From Rhipicephalus microplus (Eukaryota; Arthropoda; Arachnida; Ixodida; Ixodidae), in assembly GCF_043290135.1 (NCBI RefSeq), contig NC_134705.1, positions 43,465,271 to 43,529,270 on the forward strand: DNA of 64,000 bases. Reading direction: 5' to 3'. Numbering within the stretch: the stretch's first letter is position 1; each line of letters begins with the position of its first letter. A program made the position numbers and the translations under genes. Below the pieces are notes generated by a model. It did no database searches, was not told the DNA's origin, and saw only the letters and a list, made by a program, of their open reading frames with translations. This document shows, in pieces, positions 43,418 through 54,800 of this stretch.

Positions 43418-44595
43418 TGTCACAGAACGAGCGCTAAAAAAAAGAGCGCATCGCCAAATCCTTGCGACAACGGGCGGCAGAAACGCCGCGAGGTAAAAAA
43501 GAAAAAAAAGAAAGCAAACATCCAGGGCTCCCGGGCGCGCGCTCTCCCCGCAGAAGCACGGCTTCGCAGACGATCCTCCTCACCCCACATCGGCGGCCCA
43601 GCAAGGCCGCGATTTTTCTAGAACGAAGGAGGCGGGGTCAGACCGAGTGAATCATCCTCCGGAGAGGGCAGTCGAACCGTCTCGTGCCTCTCCCCTGCCT
43701 TCGTTGCGTATCGCGCCGACGAAATGACGAGAAATTTCTGGAAGGTGGCGCGGAATGTATTTAATCGAGCGGCCGAGACGAGAAAGCAGGAGAAGACGGA
43801 AGGTTAGCGCCGGAGCGCGTAGGAATTCCGCCGTGTAGTCGGCGAAGGTTCTGCCCGTAGTGACAGAACAGGAGGAGACGGAAGTGAGCGCCAGAGTGCG
43901 TAGAGATTCCGCCGTGTAGTCGGCGAAGTTTTTGGTCCGTAGGGACGGCTCGAGCTACAGGCAAGAGCGTGGGTTTACCGCTATCGAGCGAAGACGCGGG
44001 CAACAGCTGCGTGTGTGAAGCCGACGGATTTCCGGCGAAGACGTTGAAGTTTGAAGAGTGGCCAATTGAAGACGGGAGGTTTCCTGGAAGAGAAACTTCG
44101 AGGGCTGCGGAACGACAACAACGCTGGACTTTGAGTGAGTGATTCTCGGAAGAGTATCATCTCGACTTTGGTTCCAAGAACTTTGGACTGAATAGGTTTT
44201 CTACCTCTCTAGTCTTCAAGTGTCTTGGTTGTTCAATGCATGCGACTGCATTGTAGTGCGTATTGTTGTCCGTGTCCGCTGTTTCAAGTGTGGCTGATTG
44301 TATTGTGTAGTACGTTGATTGATTGGTTTGATTGGTGACATATTGTATGCAACTATTGTGGAGTGTGCATTTTTGCGTATTGTTTTCGATCTGCCATTAT
44401 TGAGAATATAATTTGTTTGTTTATCAACTCTCGGCTCTGACTTGTTCTTTGGGCCACAGCCGGCGTCCGCTGGCGCGCCAAAAAGGACCACTTCTAAATT
44501 GTCCACGCTTTTGTGGTGCGGTTCGGGGGGCCGATAGTTCGGCTCTTGGAATTAGCCCGGCGATCGCCTCCCTAATAAACGGGACAGGTGTGACA
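43418..44595 (+). repeat. 3' LTR
   Basis: 1178 bases. By-eye differences from the 5' LTR are four substitutions and one A-run length. Confidence 0.95.
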
Positions 44596-44668
44596 GTAAT
44601 ACCCACTTCCTCATGTAATATCCCAACCGGGACCTTTGAGGTAATAAAATGAATGAATGAATGAATTT

Positions 44669-45532
44669 CTTATTCTGCGGAGAACCCAGATACCCAAACT
44701 TGGTTTCAAAAAAATTTCAAAATCTTTTCAAAAAAAAACAGTATGAAAATGTTATGTAGTGTTAGCATTGTTTTTAACACGTGTACTCTTGCGTGGCAGA
44801 AACGTAGAACAACACGAAGTCAAAATATGTGACCTGGGCGAATATGGCCGGTATAGGTGGTTGGTCAACTGTTGTCCTTTAAACCAACAGTGGTTGGTTT
44901 AAAGGACAGTAGTTACAATGTACACAGGCATAGCTGAAGGGAGCAACAGCTGATTTTTTTTTCTATCAAGTGATTTTTCTTTTCTAGCGTGACAGAAAGC
45001 TTACTCTTCGTAGTGTTCGTAGCTGCAGTAATTAAACTCAAAAGCGCATAGTCATTTTATGAGCAGTATTTTTCGATTTGAAAGGCTCTGAACACGAACA
45101 TGCCCCTTTATTGGCAACAACGCTGAGATTTGATAGCGATGCCAGTAGTCCTAGCGACCTGTGCACGCTGCCGTCGTTCTACTTTCGCAGAATTTCTTGT
45201 AACTATGCCTTACCCCATTTATTCTAGGTCTTACAACTATTTTTGAAAATAACTAGCTATTACAATGGGACGATGTGGCTTTATAGAACTTCTCTGAATT
45301 TGTACCTCATTGCGTGCGCCCTATGCGCTGGCACTCATGGTCGTTGCGCATGTGTCGCGGATGACTTGTCCCGACGCAGTTACTCTATCGATACCAAAGC
45401 CAAGCCCATTCAGCCACTGAAAACGTCAATGCGCAAATGCGCGGCTGTGCCAACTACCAGTGCAGGTCATTTCTGAGACAAATTGTAAATATAAAAACCG
45501 TTTCGCTGAGCGTTGGTTGAAAGGGTACTAAT
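44669..45532. other. Unassigned intronic sequence with a hairpin
   Basis: No gene seen. 44867-44888 and 44893-44914 form a 22-base stem with about two mismatches and a 4-base loop (aactgttgtcctttaaaccaac pairs with gttggtttaaaggacagtag and the two bases after it). Confidence 0.5.
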
Positions 45533-45632
45533 TGATGGTTTATATGTGGTGTTTAACGTCCTACAACCATCATTTGAATATTAGAGACGCCGTAGTGGTT
45601 GACTCTGGAATTTTCGATCACCTGCACTCTAA
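45533..45632 (-). mobile_element. Ruka-like SINE fragment, 3' part
   Basis: On the minus strand, 'ccactacggcgtctctaatattcaaatgatggttgtaggacgttaaacacc' matches the 3' body of the SINE at 38396-38633, diverged. The tRNA head is missing. Confidence 0.7.
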
Positions 45633-45959
45633 AAACTAAGAGATGGCTGGGCACTCTTTTCGTGAGAGTACTTTCTTGTCCGATATTTCACTGTCTTTTC
45701 CAGAATAAATCACCTCTTCTTGAGTCAGGCTACAGTAATTCCACCGAACAATTCAAAGTACTCCCCGTGAACAGACTAACACAACGTTGCCCGAAGCATG
45801 ACACCACCGCAAGTAACAGTACACCTTACGAAAAAGTAAATAGCAGAACTTGAGCCAAAATCGGCCTTTTTAATTGTTTTTGATGGATCTCCGCGCACGC
45901 TAATCGTAAGGAAAGTTAAATACGAACACTACAAAAAATTAAGATGAAAAAACACTACT

Positions 45960-46042
45960 GAATGGGACTCAAACCTTCAACCTCTAGACGCTGGATTGCT
46001 AGCTTGCCACGCTAACCACTACACAATTCTGACAGATGGCTA
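45960..46042 (-). mobile_element. Second tRNA-derived SINE-like head
   Basis: The minus strand reads gtgtagtggttagcgtggcaag...agaggttgaaggtttgagtccc. This has A-box-like (tagtggttagcg) and B-box-like (ggtttgagtcc) sequences about 40 bases apart, as in a tRNA head. It differs from the Ruka head. No tail is defined. Confidence 0.5.
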
Positions 46043-46399
46043 GCGTGCGTTCATTGCTTTATGTCATAAGTATTGTTGGTGACATGTCTGCATTTTTCGA
46101 TTGGACGCATAGATTTGAGTGTTTCCGCACTTCTCAAAGCTAGCTGGACTCAAGCTACTGCGTTTGTTTGGCGCTTCGTGAGATTACGACGTCTATCCGA
46201 CACATTCTTTTACAGTAGAAAGAAGATTAGCGCAAACAATTATACGAACGTCATTTGTACTGACTTGCTAAGTGGTTAAACATTTGTTCGTATAAAACAT
46301 CGCGCCTATGAAGTGTACCCTAAAAAATTTAGTTTTTTTTCACCCCATCTGTCATATTTTGATTGGTTATTCTTGTTCACCTTCTACGACTAAAGCCTA

Positions 46400-46905
46400 T
46401 CAAACGCTGTCAAAACCAGATAATTTCCTTAGTTCAAGCTAATAGAGTTATTTCCCGAATAATGAATTAATCACTAGCTTTCTCACTGTAACATTTGCTT
46501 TTGAGTCAAAAAAGATAATTTATATTCATTCAATAATTCACTGACAACCAGGCAAATGCACATAAAGATGACGTATGTGCTTCAGAACAGTTCTTTCTAT
46601 ATGACACTTTTTTGGTCTGTAGAACGCGCCAGTTGCTTACCTAATTCTTCTTGATAGAGAAGTATATGATGCGGTTCATCCACACACACAAAAATGCATA
46701 TAACTACCGAACACGCTTTAGGCTAGAACGAAGCCGAAGACAGTGTTTGTTTTTTTCACGCGATATAGGCAAAAGATGACTTTTGTACGCGGCTAAGTGC
46801 AAAGTTGAAATGGTTGAAAAAAGAGTGGTACACTAACGTTTTAAAAAGTACAAGTTATGTAAAAACGTTGTGAACGGCTTTCATCGTAAACTTTCTTCAT
46901 GGCCA
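46400..46905 (-). repeat. Repeat R, copy with the empty insertion site
   Basis: In reverse complement this 500-base stretch matches the two flanks of the Gypsy element at 55670-55922 and 61257-61530, joined. The join point is at 46664-46667 (atat), where the Gypsy copy shows its 4-base duplication. It preserves the state before insertion. R itself has no coding potential and may be a MITE-like or low-copy repeat. Confidence 0.85.
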
Positions 46906-48440
46906 CACTGGCACATGTCAGCACTGGAACATGTACTGCTTTCAACAGTTTGAGCACCAGAACAAATCGGTTACACCCCCACAAACTCCGCCATCGAAAC
47001 ACGTTGGCAGCTCCCACAAAAACTTGACGAACATACTCCTGCTTGTTGTCAAAAAGATCTGCGGAGGTGCAAAGGTTTACACTGAGGTATTGCTATTAAT
47101 GTAATGTATGAATGCTTTCACTGTCGGGAAGCTGAACCTTGAAGATCTCCTCCACTCCCGAACACTGCAATATGGCCAATTTTTGGCATTGAAGTGCAAG
47201 CCCAGCCGCTTCTGGTGCTCGGCCGCCAGTGTCGCCAGACTTTGAACATCACTAGTGCACTCTGCCAGTAGTACAAGATCATCTTCGAACACCAAGCCGG
47301 ACAGCGTCCATGTCTTCGATACCAATCATGAGTCAGTACGCGAAGCCAAATCCCTATTCCACGATTGCCTCCTCGATCCCCGCAACATAGAGCATGTACA
47401 GCAGCGGAAAAAAAGGGCAGCCCTACCAGAATCCTCTTGTCACCTTCACAGGCTGCGCTTGGTGTCCCTGAAACATGCCACCATCAAGCTATCCGCATAG
47501 AACCGCCGGAGGAAGCTTGTCCAGACACTCGGCATTTGTTGTTTTTTTCTAACTGACGGAACAACTCTGCATGTGGCACACTGTCGTAAGCCTTGGCTAC
47601 ATTCAGAAAGCATCCGAGCAAGCCGCTACTTTCACTACATGCCACCTCGATGATCTGGGTCAGAGCGAAAAGGTTGTTCTCCAATCGCTGGTGTCGTCGG
47701 AAGCAATTCTGGAGTTCAGGCAGTATGCCATTTTGCTCCGCCCAGCCACTCATACAAACTTTCAAGACACGTGCGAAGAGTCCAAAGAGGACACTCGTCA
47801 CCGTGGTTGGTCAATAGTCACCGAGCAGTCCAGTTCCGCCTCCTCTCTGGCACACCAGGCCTACTCAGCCGCATTTCCAGTCAGATGGGATTGGGCCGTC
47901 CTTCAGAATGGTAGCGAAGATTTCCGGGAGGTGTTTAAGAGCAGACTTCCCCAGGCATTTCACGAGGCCCGCCGGTACACCGTTCATTCCGGTAGCAGTG
48001 CTTGCACTGATACGCAGGAGAGCATGTTCAATAGCGATCCTCGTCACTTTCGAACGGTCCTGTTCACTTGGTTGGTGTGGCTCGTCATTGGGGTTGCAGT
48101 TTACAGCTGCGATTGGTTCGTCATGTGCGGGGCTAAAGAGCTCTTGGATGTGATCCGTGAGGTGTGCCGCGAAATCATTGACCGGCTGGTTGCTAGGGTA
48201 ATGTCGAATTTCGGGTGCGGGGTATTACGAACTAACGAGGACACACATTTCCAAAATTTGTTAGCGACATTACGCCCTGCTTCCGTAATAGCTCGCAATT
48301 GTTCCCTCTTTTGCTGAGCTATTTTAGTTTGTACGAGGATCCACATCTCTTGTTTGAAGCGGGGGTGTTTTTCCCATGTACGAATGCACTCCTCTCCTGG
48401 GGATGATCCAGCAGCCGCTCTGTGTATAGCATTCCCCATT
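46906..48440 (-). pseudogene. CR1-type LINE reverse transcriptase, broken
   Basis: Pieces in different frames: 48439-48101 is the linker; 48047-47865 reads SASTATGMNGVPAGLVKCLG and GPIPSDWK; 47801-47484 reads GILPELQNCFRRHQRLENNL and GLLGCFLNVAKAYDSVPH (the first catalytic Asp reads Asn); 47325-47077 reads GLVFEDDLVLLAE (Glu for Ala in ADD). The last part, to 46906, matches the RT thumb in other frames. Several frameshifts are present. Confidence 0.8.
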
Positions 48441-48699
48441 CGTCTTCCATAAAGGGCCCTCTGTACCTCTTTCTCCCACTAACTTTTGCGGCGCAATGCA
48501 CAACAAAAATACACGCAAATTTTGTGCCTCCTCATTATGCGTTTCAGTCCTAGCACAAACTTATCGTAGGTTGGCGATTCCATCGGTTGAAAGATCTCTT
48601 CGACTGCCTTGGTGACTGAAGCCTACGCTAACTGTGGGAGGCGCTTCACAGCCGGGTTCCGACGTTCTTTCTCAGTGGATCCCCACGAGGATCGAGAAA

Positions 48700-49325
48700 A
48701 CGTCAATTTTATTCGGTTGTGGTCTCTTCCTAGGCTGAATCAGCCATTCCCATCTATGTTCATGTGAGTCAGACGTCGTGGTAGAACAGGTGTCGCGAGC
48801 GTGTAGTTAATACAGCTGCGACTGTTCTTGGCGCACCAGATGTACTGGCCACCACACTCTGGATGAAGATTCAGTACATTTTTAGTAGGCCAATGCGCCA
48901 GTGTCCACAGTCGTTTCCCATTCGCAACTTAGAAACCATCCAGAGCTTGCAGGTGGCCTTTGAAATGATCCATTATGAGGACCTGTCACTGGTTTGCCCA
49001 TCTTGTCACGTCTGCTCGGATGCATTGCACTATCCTTAAGTTTACAGCGTCTGTTCCAGTGGATACAGTAAAATCGACCACTCCTACAAAAGCTAGTAGC
49101 CACTGCAAGTCGCCCTCTATCTACATGTGCTCAGCACACAAGCTGTCTAGTCTTCTCCAAGATGATCCAGTTTTCCACAGCAAACCGACTCCAACCCGCT
49201 TTTCTCGATTCACCTGAACGGTTCAGCCCGGCCCCCTGCCAACCTTTATGTACTCGCGGCTCTTCCATTATTCGAAGGTGTGTTTCATCCACAGCACATA
49301 TCTCTATGTCTTTGTCAACTATCAT
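48700..49325 (-). pseudogene. CR1-type LINE endonuclease, broken
   Basis: 49325-49131 reads DKDIEICAVDETHLRIMEEP (the ETHL catalytic region). 49000-48890 reads, across frames, QVLIMDHFKGHLQALDGF, where GDFN has decayed. The linker follows with stops. Confidence 0.7.
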
Positions 49326-49748
49326 CCGATACGTTTGTTCCCATTTGCTCGTAGTTCTCGCAACATGTAAGCAAAAAAGATCCTACCTGGATGTCTTTAT
49401 TTTTTTGCAGATGCTATGACGGTGGGCAGTCCTCTTTTTTACGACATGTGCCAGAAGTGTTTCTGCCACCTCTGTGGATTGGCCATTTGCAGGATCGCCT
49501 GTTCTAGGGCAGGCATCATGTTTGTCGTTGGGTTCGCGCCCCATGTTGTGTAGTTGTGAGCGTCTGATGAGCGAAGACCTAAAAAGCCTAAATTCTGCGT
49601 CCCAATCGTTTCCCTAGTTGTTCACCGACGTACTCACTGTAGGAGGTTCCGCTCATCTTATCCTGCAGGGTCTTTTGTGACACACACGAACTCCTCACGT
49701 GTTACGCGTTCCAATGTACCAGCAAATCTGACGTAAGTTTTTGTTCCA

Positions 49749-50877
49749 CTACTCACACTTGGTCCGCATGGCATCGTCCTTGGGCCCTACTTCAGGGACG
49801 CCACAGAACACAAAGAAGTGGCCTTTCGCTATTGCAGTCCAGGAAGTTATTTGGGACTTGCGCTTCTCTGTCAAGTTCTGAGATGCGTCGTTGTTTTGGA
49901 TGTCACTGAGGCCGGCGTGCAGTACCACGATGGCCTCCGTCGATTTCCAGATGTCTGCCGCTGTCTCAATCACCACCATTGTTTCTACCAAAGTAGCAGT
50001 TTTCTTCGTACGGCAGTGTACACTGCTGAGCCATGCGGTGGCTCGGAGGATTGCATGTTTCATTCTACGCGCATTACCACCCAATAGACAAAAGCATAGT
50101 AAAGTTCAGTTGGCAGATCTGAAGAGCGCACTTTCTTGCCCATAAATGCTGCGGAGGCTTGGCTATCATCTGTCCTTTCCTTGCGCAGTCACTTCCGCGC
50201 CTGCTTACCGAGTTCAATTTGCCAGCCTACGTCGTCGCCAGAAGAGCAACCCCCTAGCCCCTGATCATTGTTGGGCTTGTTCTGTGATTGGTCTATCAAA
50301 CAGCCAGCATCGACGGTCGCCGTTTTGACCAACACCGCGTCATCGCTTGCTCCTTGTAACTCTTTGCATTCATTCTTGGGCAGAGGTGACGTCCCTTTTT
50401 CAGCCATAGCATGATCCGAATTTTATCGCTTTTTGATCTTAAATCCTCTCTTCTCGGTATTCAGGTCATCCAACTGCCTCTGCAGCTGAGAAAGCCACAC
50501 CTGGAGTTCTTCGCTCAGCTCCGGCCGAGCTGAGAGAGAGCGTCATTTAGTCTCGCCTCTGCAATCCGAAGCTGCAACATACTCTCTACTGTATGTTGCC
50601 GCAGTGACAGCGCCAACTCCTCACGCACGACGTTCAGCCGCACGCACTGTTTCCATTCAAAAAGTACTGCCACTTATGCCTCTTTTACCGATTCGAAAGG
50701 CATAGACTCGATGTCTATCCACACATCACAGCTTGTACACGCCACCCAGCATTCTCTCTTTCTTTTGGTTTCAGCGGACCAGCTGCGTTTGGTGCGCGTT
50801 CGGCCCATGTGGTTTCTCACTTCCTGGGCACTTATGCTTCCAGATGTCTCGCCTACGCGCACTACAATCCGAGCCAC
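49749..50877 (-). pseudogene. CR1-type LINE ORF1: PHD-like finger, coiled coil, esterase-like domain
   Basis: 50877 down reads ECWVACTSCDVWIDIESMPF and, after a stop, VLFEWKQCVRLN. The C-X2-C...W layout recalls a PHD finger, although one Cys of the final pair reads Trp. LALSLRQHTVESMLQLRIAE follows as a likely helix. 50084-49749 reads EAIVVLHAGLSDIQN and FFVFCGVPEVGPKDDAM, consistent with an SGNH-hydrolase-type esterase core. The Gly-Asp-Ser block was not found, so activity is lost or that part is too decayed. Confidence 0.6.
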
Positions 50878-51039
50878 GTAGGAAGCACCACCTCTTATCT
50901 ACTTTGGTACGTAGCCAGTTACCGATGGGGGTTGGTTAAGCCGATGAGGTGTTGGTTAAGCCTTCCTCTCTAGCCAGCATGGTAAACTGCGCCCTAGACG
51001 ACGGACCAGCATTAGCTCTAGAACTCAAAGAGGAGTGTC

Positions 51040-51500
51040 ATTCGAAAAAAAAACTTACAGCATGTCCACGAAGTGAATGATGATGAGTGTGGCGAAGCAT
51101 CCGTGAATCCGGATGGACGGACAGAGGCATGGAAGGGTGCACGCACGGACAGATGAAAGGATAAGTGAATGGACGAACGCACGGACAGACAAACAAACAA
51201 AAAAACACGGAAAGATGACAGAAGAATGGACACGTGGAGGCACGGGCAGACGGATGGACACACTAAAGCACGGACGGTTAGATAGAAGCATGAACGGACA
51301 GACAGACGGACGGACAAAAGTACGAATGAACAGACAGACGAACGGACGAATGTACTGACGGACTCTTGGACGGACGGACGGAAATAAGCTGGGACGCACG
51401 AACGGACGAACGGCAGCATGAACTAATGAACACACGGCCGGAAGGTCAGATGCTTCGCCCCACTCAGCATCATTCACTCTGTGGATATACGGTGAAAACC
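51040..51500. mobile_element. GGAC-minisatellite element with inverted ends, copy 2
   Basis: The left end 51063-51099 (gtccacgaagtgaatgatga...) and the right end 51451-51488 are inverted repeats of about 37 bases with few mismatches. The core is a degenerate GGAC/GGAT minisatellite. Same design as 30600-31165. Confidence 0.75.
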
Positions 51501-51539
51501 ACTAATCCCCCCTAGTTATATTATTGCCAGGGATGGATG

Positions 51540-54500
51540 GATAGATAGATGTATCCGGCAGTGCCCTTTAGATCGGGCGGTGGCTCACGCCACCTAGCCA
51601 TAAATTTAAGTACTGTCACTGTGTGTTTTGGGATTGAATTTCACTCGCGCCTGGATTGTAGTCACCAATCATATAGCCTCCTCCTGGTTAATTCTATCCG
51701 TTTAAAGTCCATTTTGCCTTCAGTGTCCCTAAACCCCAATGCTTTGAAAAATTCGGCTCCATTATCTTCGACTATGGGGTGGACTTTTTTACACAACATT
51801 ATCAAATGTTCAGCCGTTTCCTCCTCCTCTCAACACGCAATACATATCGTGTCTGTGCCTCCGTATTTTGCTCGGTACGTCTTGGTCCGCAATACTCCCG
51901 TTCTAGCTTCAATGAGCAGAGAACTACCCCGAGAAATATTGTACATCTTTTCCCTTGCGATTTCCTGCTTAAAAGTTTGGTAGGTATTCAGTGGTGATTT
52001 CGTAAGCATTCTCATCTTCCACATGTCTCTCTCTCTTTCCTTCACGTTCTTAATCGATGTCTCCTTTTGCCTTGGTATTCTCCTGTTGTCTAGATACTTG
52101 CTTGACAACTTTCGAGTTCGTTTTTTCTATTTAGAATCGACAATCTTCATGTACAAGTAACTGAAAACTTTCCTACCCCAACGCCTCTCTCCAATTTTTC
52201 TTAATCGCTTCTCAAATCCTATCTTACTGCTAGCTTCCCTTCATTCAAACGATGTCCATCCCATGTCTCCTTGTACCGCCTGATTTGGGGTATTCTCGTG
52301 TGCTCCCAAAGCGAGCCTACCTATGCCACGTTGTTTAATTTCCAATCTCGCTCCAACTTCTGATTTCATGCACAAGACCACATTGCCGAACGTGGAACCA
52401 GGGACATGACACCTTTCCAAATCCCTCGCACAATGTCATACCTATTGTAGTTCTACAGTGCGCCATTTTTCATTACAGCTGCATTCTTGGTGCCCTTAGG
52501 CATTAGGTATCTATCGTGCTCCCTCAGATACTCAGCCCCGTTATTTATCCATATGCCCAAGTATTTGTATTTCTCTACTATTTATAGCATGACGTCATGT
52601 ATTTATGTTAACCGCCTTTGTTATCATTAAAAATTGTGATGGCCGATTTTTCCCTGCTGAACTTCAAGTTTAACCTATCTCCCTTTTTACCACACATGTT
52701 TCTCAATCCCTGCAGAACTTCCTTGTTGTCAGCTATCAATAGTATATCATCTGCATACAATGACTGTAATGGTAATGACTGTTCGATGTGTTTTCCTTGC
52801 TTGGCAAAAGAGAGGCTGTATACGAGTCGACTCCCCTCTAATTTGGCGTCAAGGCACTGCAGATACAGCATAAATAACAAAGGTGACAAGGGACATCCCT
52901 GTCGAAGCCCGTGTTGTGTCTTTATAGGTTGAGATACCTGTTCTTCTCATTTGATTACTACTTTGTCACTTCTATAGATATCCTTTAGAAGGTTCGTTAT
53001 TCCATCTTCTACATCTAGTGCGTCCAGTATTCCACACAAGTATTCTTGAATCACACTATTGTAAGCTGCCTTGATATACAGAAATGCCAGCCACAGGGGC
53101 CTGTGTTGCTATTCCGCTATTTCATTACATTGCATCAATGAAAAGATATTGTCCTACAACGTCCTTCACATACGAAACCCATTTTGTAGTTCTCCCAGCA
53201 CCTCCTAGTTCTCCACCCATGTCTGTAGTCTTTCCTTTACTATCTGCATGACCAGCCTGTAAACTACTGATGTTGCTGTTATAGGGCGGTAGTTGTTCGT
53301 ATCGGCTTTGTCCCCCTTTTCCTTATAGATCGCGCTCATCCTGCTTAGTTTCCACCCATTGGGAGCTTCACCATTCATCAGTGCTTTGCTCGCTGCCTCT
53401 CTCAATGTTTGCTTGGAGTTTGGTCCTAGTTTCTTTATTAGCATGATTGGGATGCCATCAGGGCCTGTTTATGTGCTACTTGGAACCCTGTTCTCGGCCC
53501 TTTCCCACTCTCATTGTCTCAGTGGAGCCACTGAGATAATTGGTCTATCCTCATCTAATACGGTGCATGCAGCACTTTCTTGGTGTTTAAATGTTTCTGT
53601 CATCATTGTTCTTATATATTCCATGTCCTCATCTCCTTCTAGCCGGACCTCATCAACTGTAGTTGTAGACCTCTGTTTCATGTTTGTCTTCTTACTCAGA
53701 GAATTGAGATGGTTTCAAAACTTTGCAGCTGCCTTTCTATTGAGTTTGTTTACTACCGCCATTCATTGGGCCCGCTTTCTTCTAATCTTTTCACTGATCA
53801 AATTAGACGCTTGCCTTCTGCAGCGCAAAAAGTTATCCCATTTTCTTTTGACATCAACTTCCGCTTCACCCCTCTGTTTATAGTACCTGTGTTCCCTAGA
53901 GGCTTCCTGGCGTCTTACTATGGCTCCCTTAAGTTCCTCATCCCGCCAGCTCTTGGGTTTGTGTCTGCTTTTCCCGGTTGATTTTACTCGCACCTTAGCA
54001 AGCTGTTACTCAAACAATCGAGTTAGATTTCTGTACTTCCACTCTGTTTTAGTATCCTTGGTGATTACTATTTCAATCTCTTTAGTTGCTATTCAATCTC
54101 TTTAGTTGCTACTTCCTAGAAAGGCAAGCAGAACTTTCTGAATAAATACTACTGTGTGGTTTCTCTCAATGCCGCCTTTACAATTTTATTTTTTCCCCAA
54201 AACTCAGCTTGCTACGTTTGTGATCACTACCTAAGCTTCTGGATTCATTTTAATTTATGTTCATCACCCTTAGCCGATCATACATCCTATGTGACATTAT
54301 TGCGTAATCTATCGTCGACTGCAGCCATCCCACCTCCCATGTTATCTGCTTTTCGCATTTCTCGGTGCTATTGCAAATGTTTAAATCATGCCTTTCACAC
54401 ATATTCATTTGCATTCTGCCTGTTGGGTCAGTATATCCATCCATATCTTCTATGTGCGCATTCATATTTCTAATATAATTACTTCGCACTCTTGTCTTAG

Positions 54501-54690
54501 TTCGTCAATGTCCTTTCCTATGCACTGCACTATTTGTTGATTTTCCTCTCGGGCTTTTGCCCCTGTTCGCAAGTATACAAACCCCAGGAGCGTCATTTGC
54601 CCTGCCACTTTTCCTTTCAGCCATAAATGATTCTTGAACTCCTACTTGACCCTTTGCCAGTCTGTACTTTTATGAATGAATGCCCCAAGG
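51540..54690 (-). mobile_element. APE-type LINE, clade uncertain, 5'-truncated
   Basis: On the minus strand: endonuclease part (54690-54250), linker (53993-53763), RT (53444-52608) and C-terminal part with 3'UTR down to about 51540, where (tatc)n and (catc)n appear. The 5' side is truncated near 54690. Frames are broken throughout. The neighbour to the left is a GGAC element with the same spacing as at 31.1 kb. Confidence 0.8.
51830..54690 (-). pseudogene. LINE endonuclease-RT, broken
   Basis: Across frames the endonuclease reads GKVAGQMTLLGFVYLRTGAK near 54600. At 54480-54250 the GD(M/F)NAH motif is decayed to RNMNAHIEDMDGYTDP. RT: 53444-53205 reads KALMNGEAPNGWKLSRM and NNYRPITATSVVYRLVMQI; 52889-52608 reads MSPLLFMLYLQCLDAKLEGS and LYADDILLIADNKEVLQGL (YADD intact). 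52108-51830 is the C-terminal part (IEARTGVLRTKTYRAKYGG, CIAC). The RT first-Asp region lies in an unreadable stretch around 53100. Confidence 0.8.
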
Positions 54691-54800
54691 ATATATACAC
54701 ACTACGCCATCTATTGAGCTACTGATACACTAGAGGTGGCTACATTCTACTACTGCTACAGAGGAGAGAACGAACTACGGAATAAAAAAGTTTCGTTCCT
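54687..54800. repeat. Short dispersed repeat, copy 2
   Basis: It matches 34017-34130 in the same orientation over about 110 bases. Confidence 0.6.

Larger units (their letters stand above)
39467..44595 (+). mobile_element. Young LTR retrotransposon with Gag-protease only
   Basis: The two LTRs (39467-40645 and 43418-44595) begin tgtcacag and end ggtgtgaca. They differ by eye at four bases and one homopolymer length in about 1180 bases. The 5-base duplication gtaat lies at 39462-39466 and 44596-44600. A polypurine tract (aaagtggggggcag, 43404-43417) precedes the 3' LTR, and a possible primer site starts at tggcgtccgcg (40653). The 2.77-kb interior codes one Gag-protease ORF and then 395 bases of noncoding DNA; there is no reverse transcriptase, RNase H or integrase. 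It must have been mobilised in trans, recently. It sits in the 3'UTR of a LINE. Confidence 0.93.
34830..44668 (+). mobile_element. CR1/L2-like LINE with 2A-bearing ORF1, host of two nested insertions
   Basis: The element contains ORF1 (to 36361), an endonuclease-RT ORF2 (36362-39435) and a 3'UTR. The 3'UTR is interrupted at 39466 by an LTR element and resumes at 44601 with 'acccacttcctcatgtaatatccc', ending in aataaaatgaatgaatgaatgaat near 44668. A Ruka SINE lies within ORF2. Without the insertions it would be about 4.5 kb. The 5' boundary is uncertain (34.8-35.1 kb). Compared with the other LINEs it is well preserved: ORF1 is open, and ORF2 has one frameshift, one TGA and the SINE. Confidence 0.85.
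46906..50940 (-). mobile_element. CR1-type LINE with PHD-like and esterase-like ORF1
   Basis: On the minus strand: ORF1 remnants (50877 to about 49749), APE endonuclease (49325 to about 48700) and RT (48440-46906). The 3' side is cut in the RT thumb where repeat R begins at 46905, so the tail is missing. ORF1 with PHD and esterase domains is a known feature of CR1-like LINEs. The copy is heavily broken in all parts. Confidence 0.8.

Noticed and set aside
44669..45532. Continuation of the 3' LTR element or a third LTR
   Set aside because: The target duplication at 44596-44600 and the LINE tail at 44641-44668 close both elements before this point.
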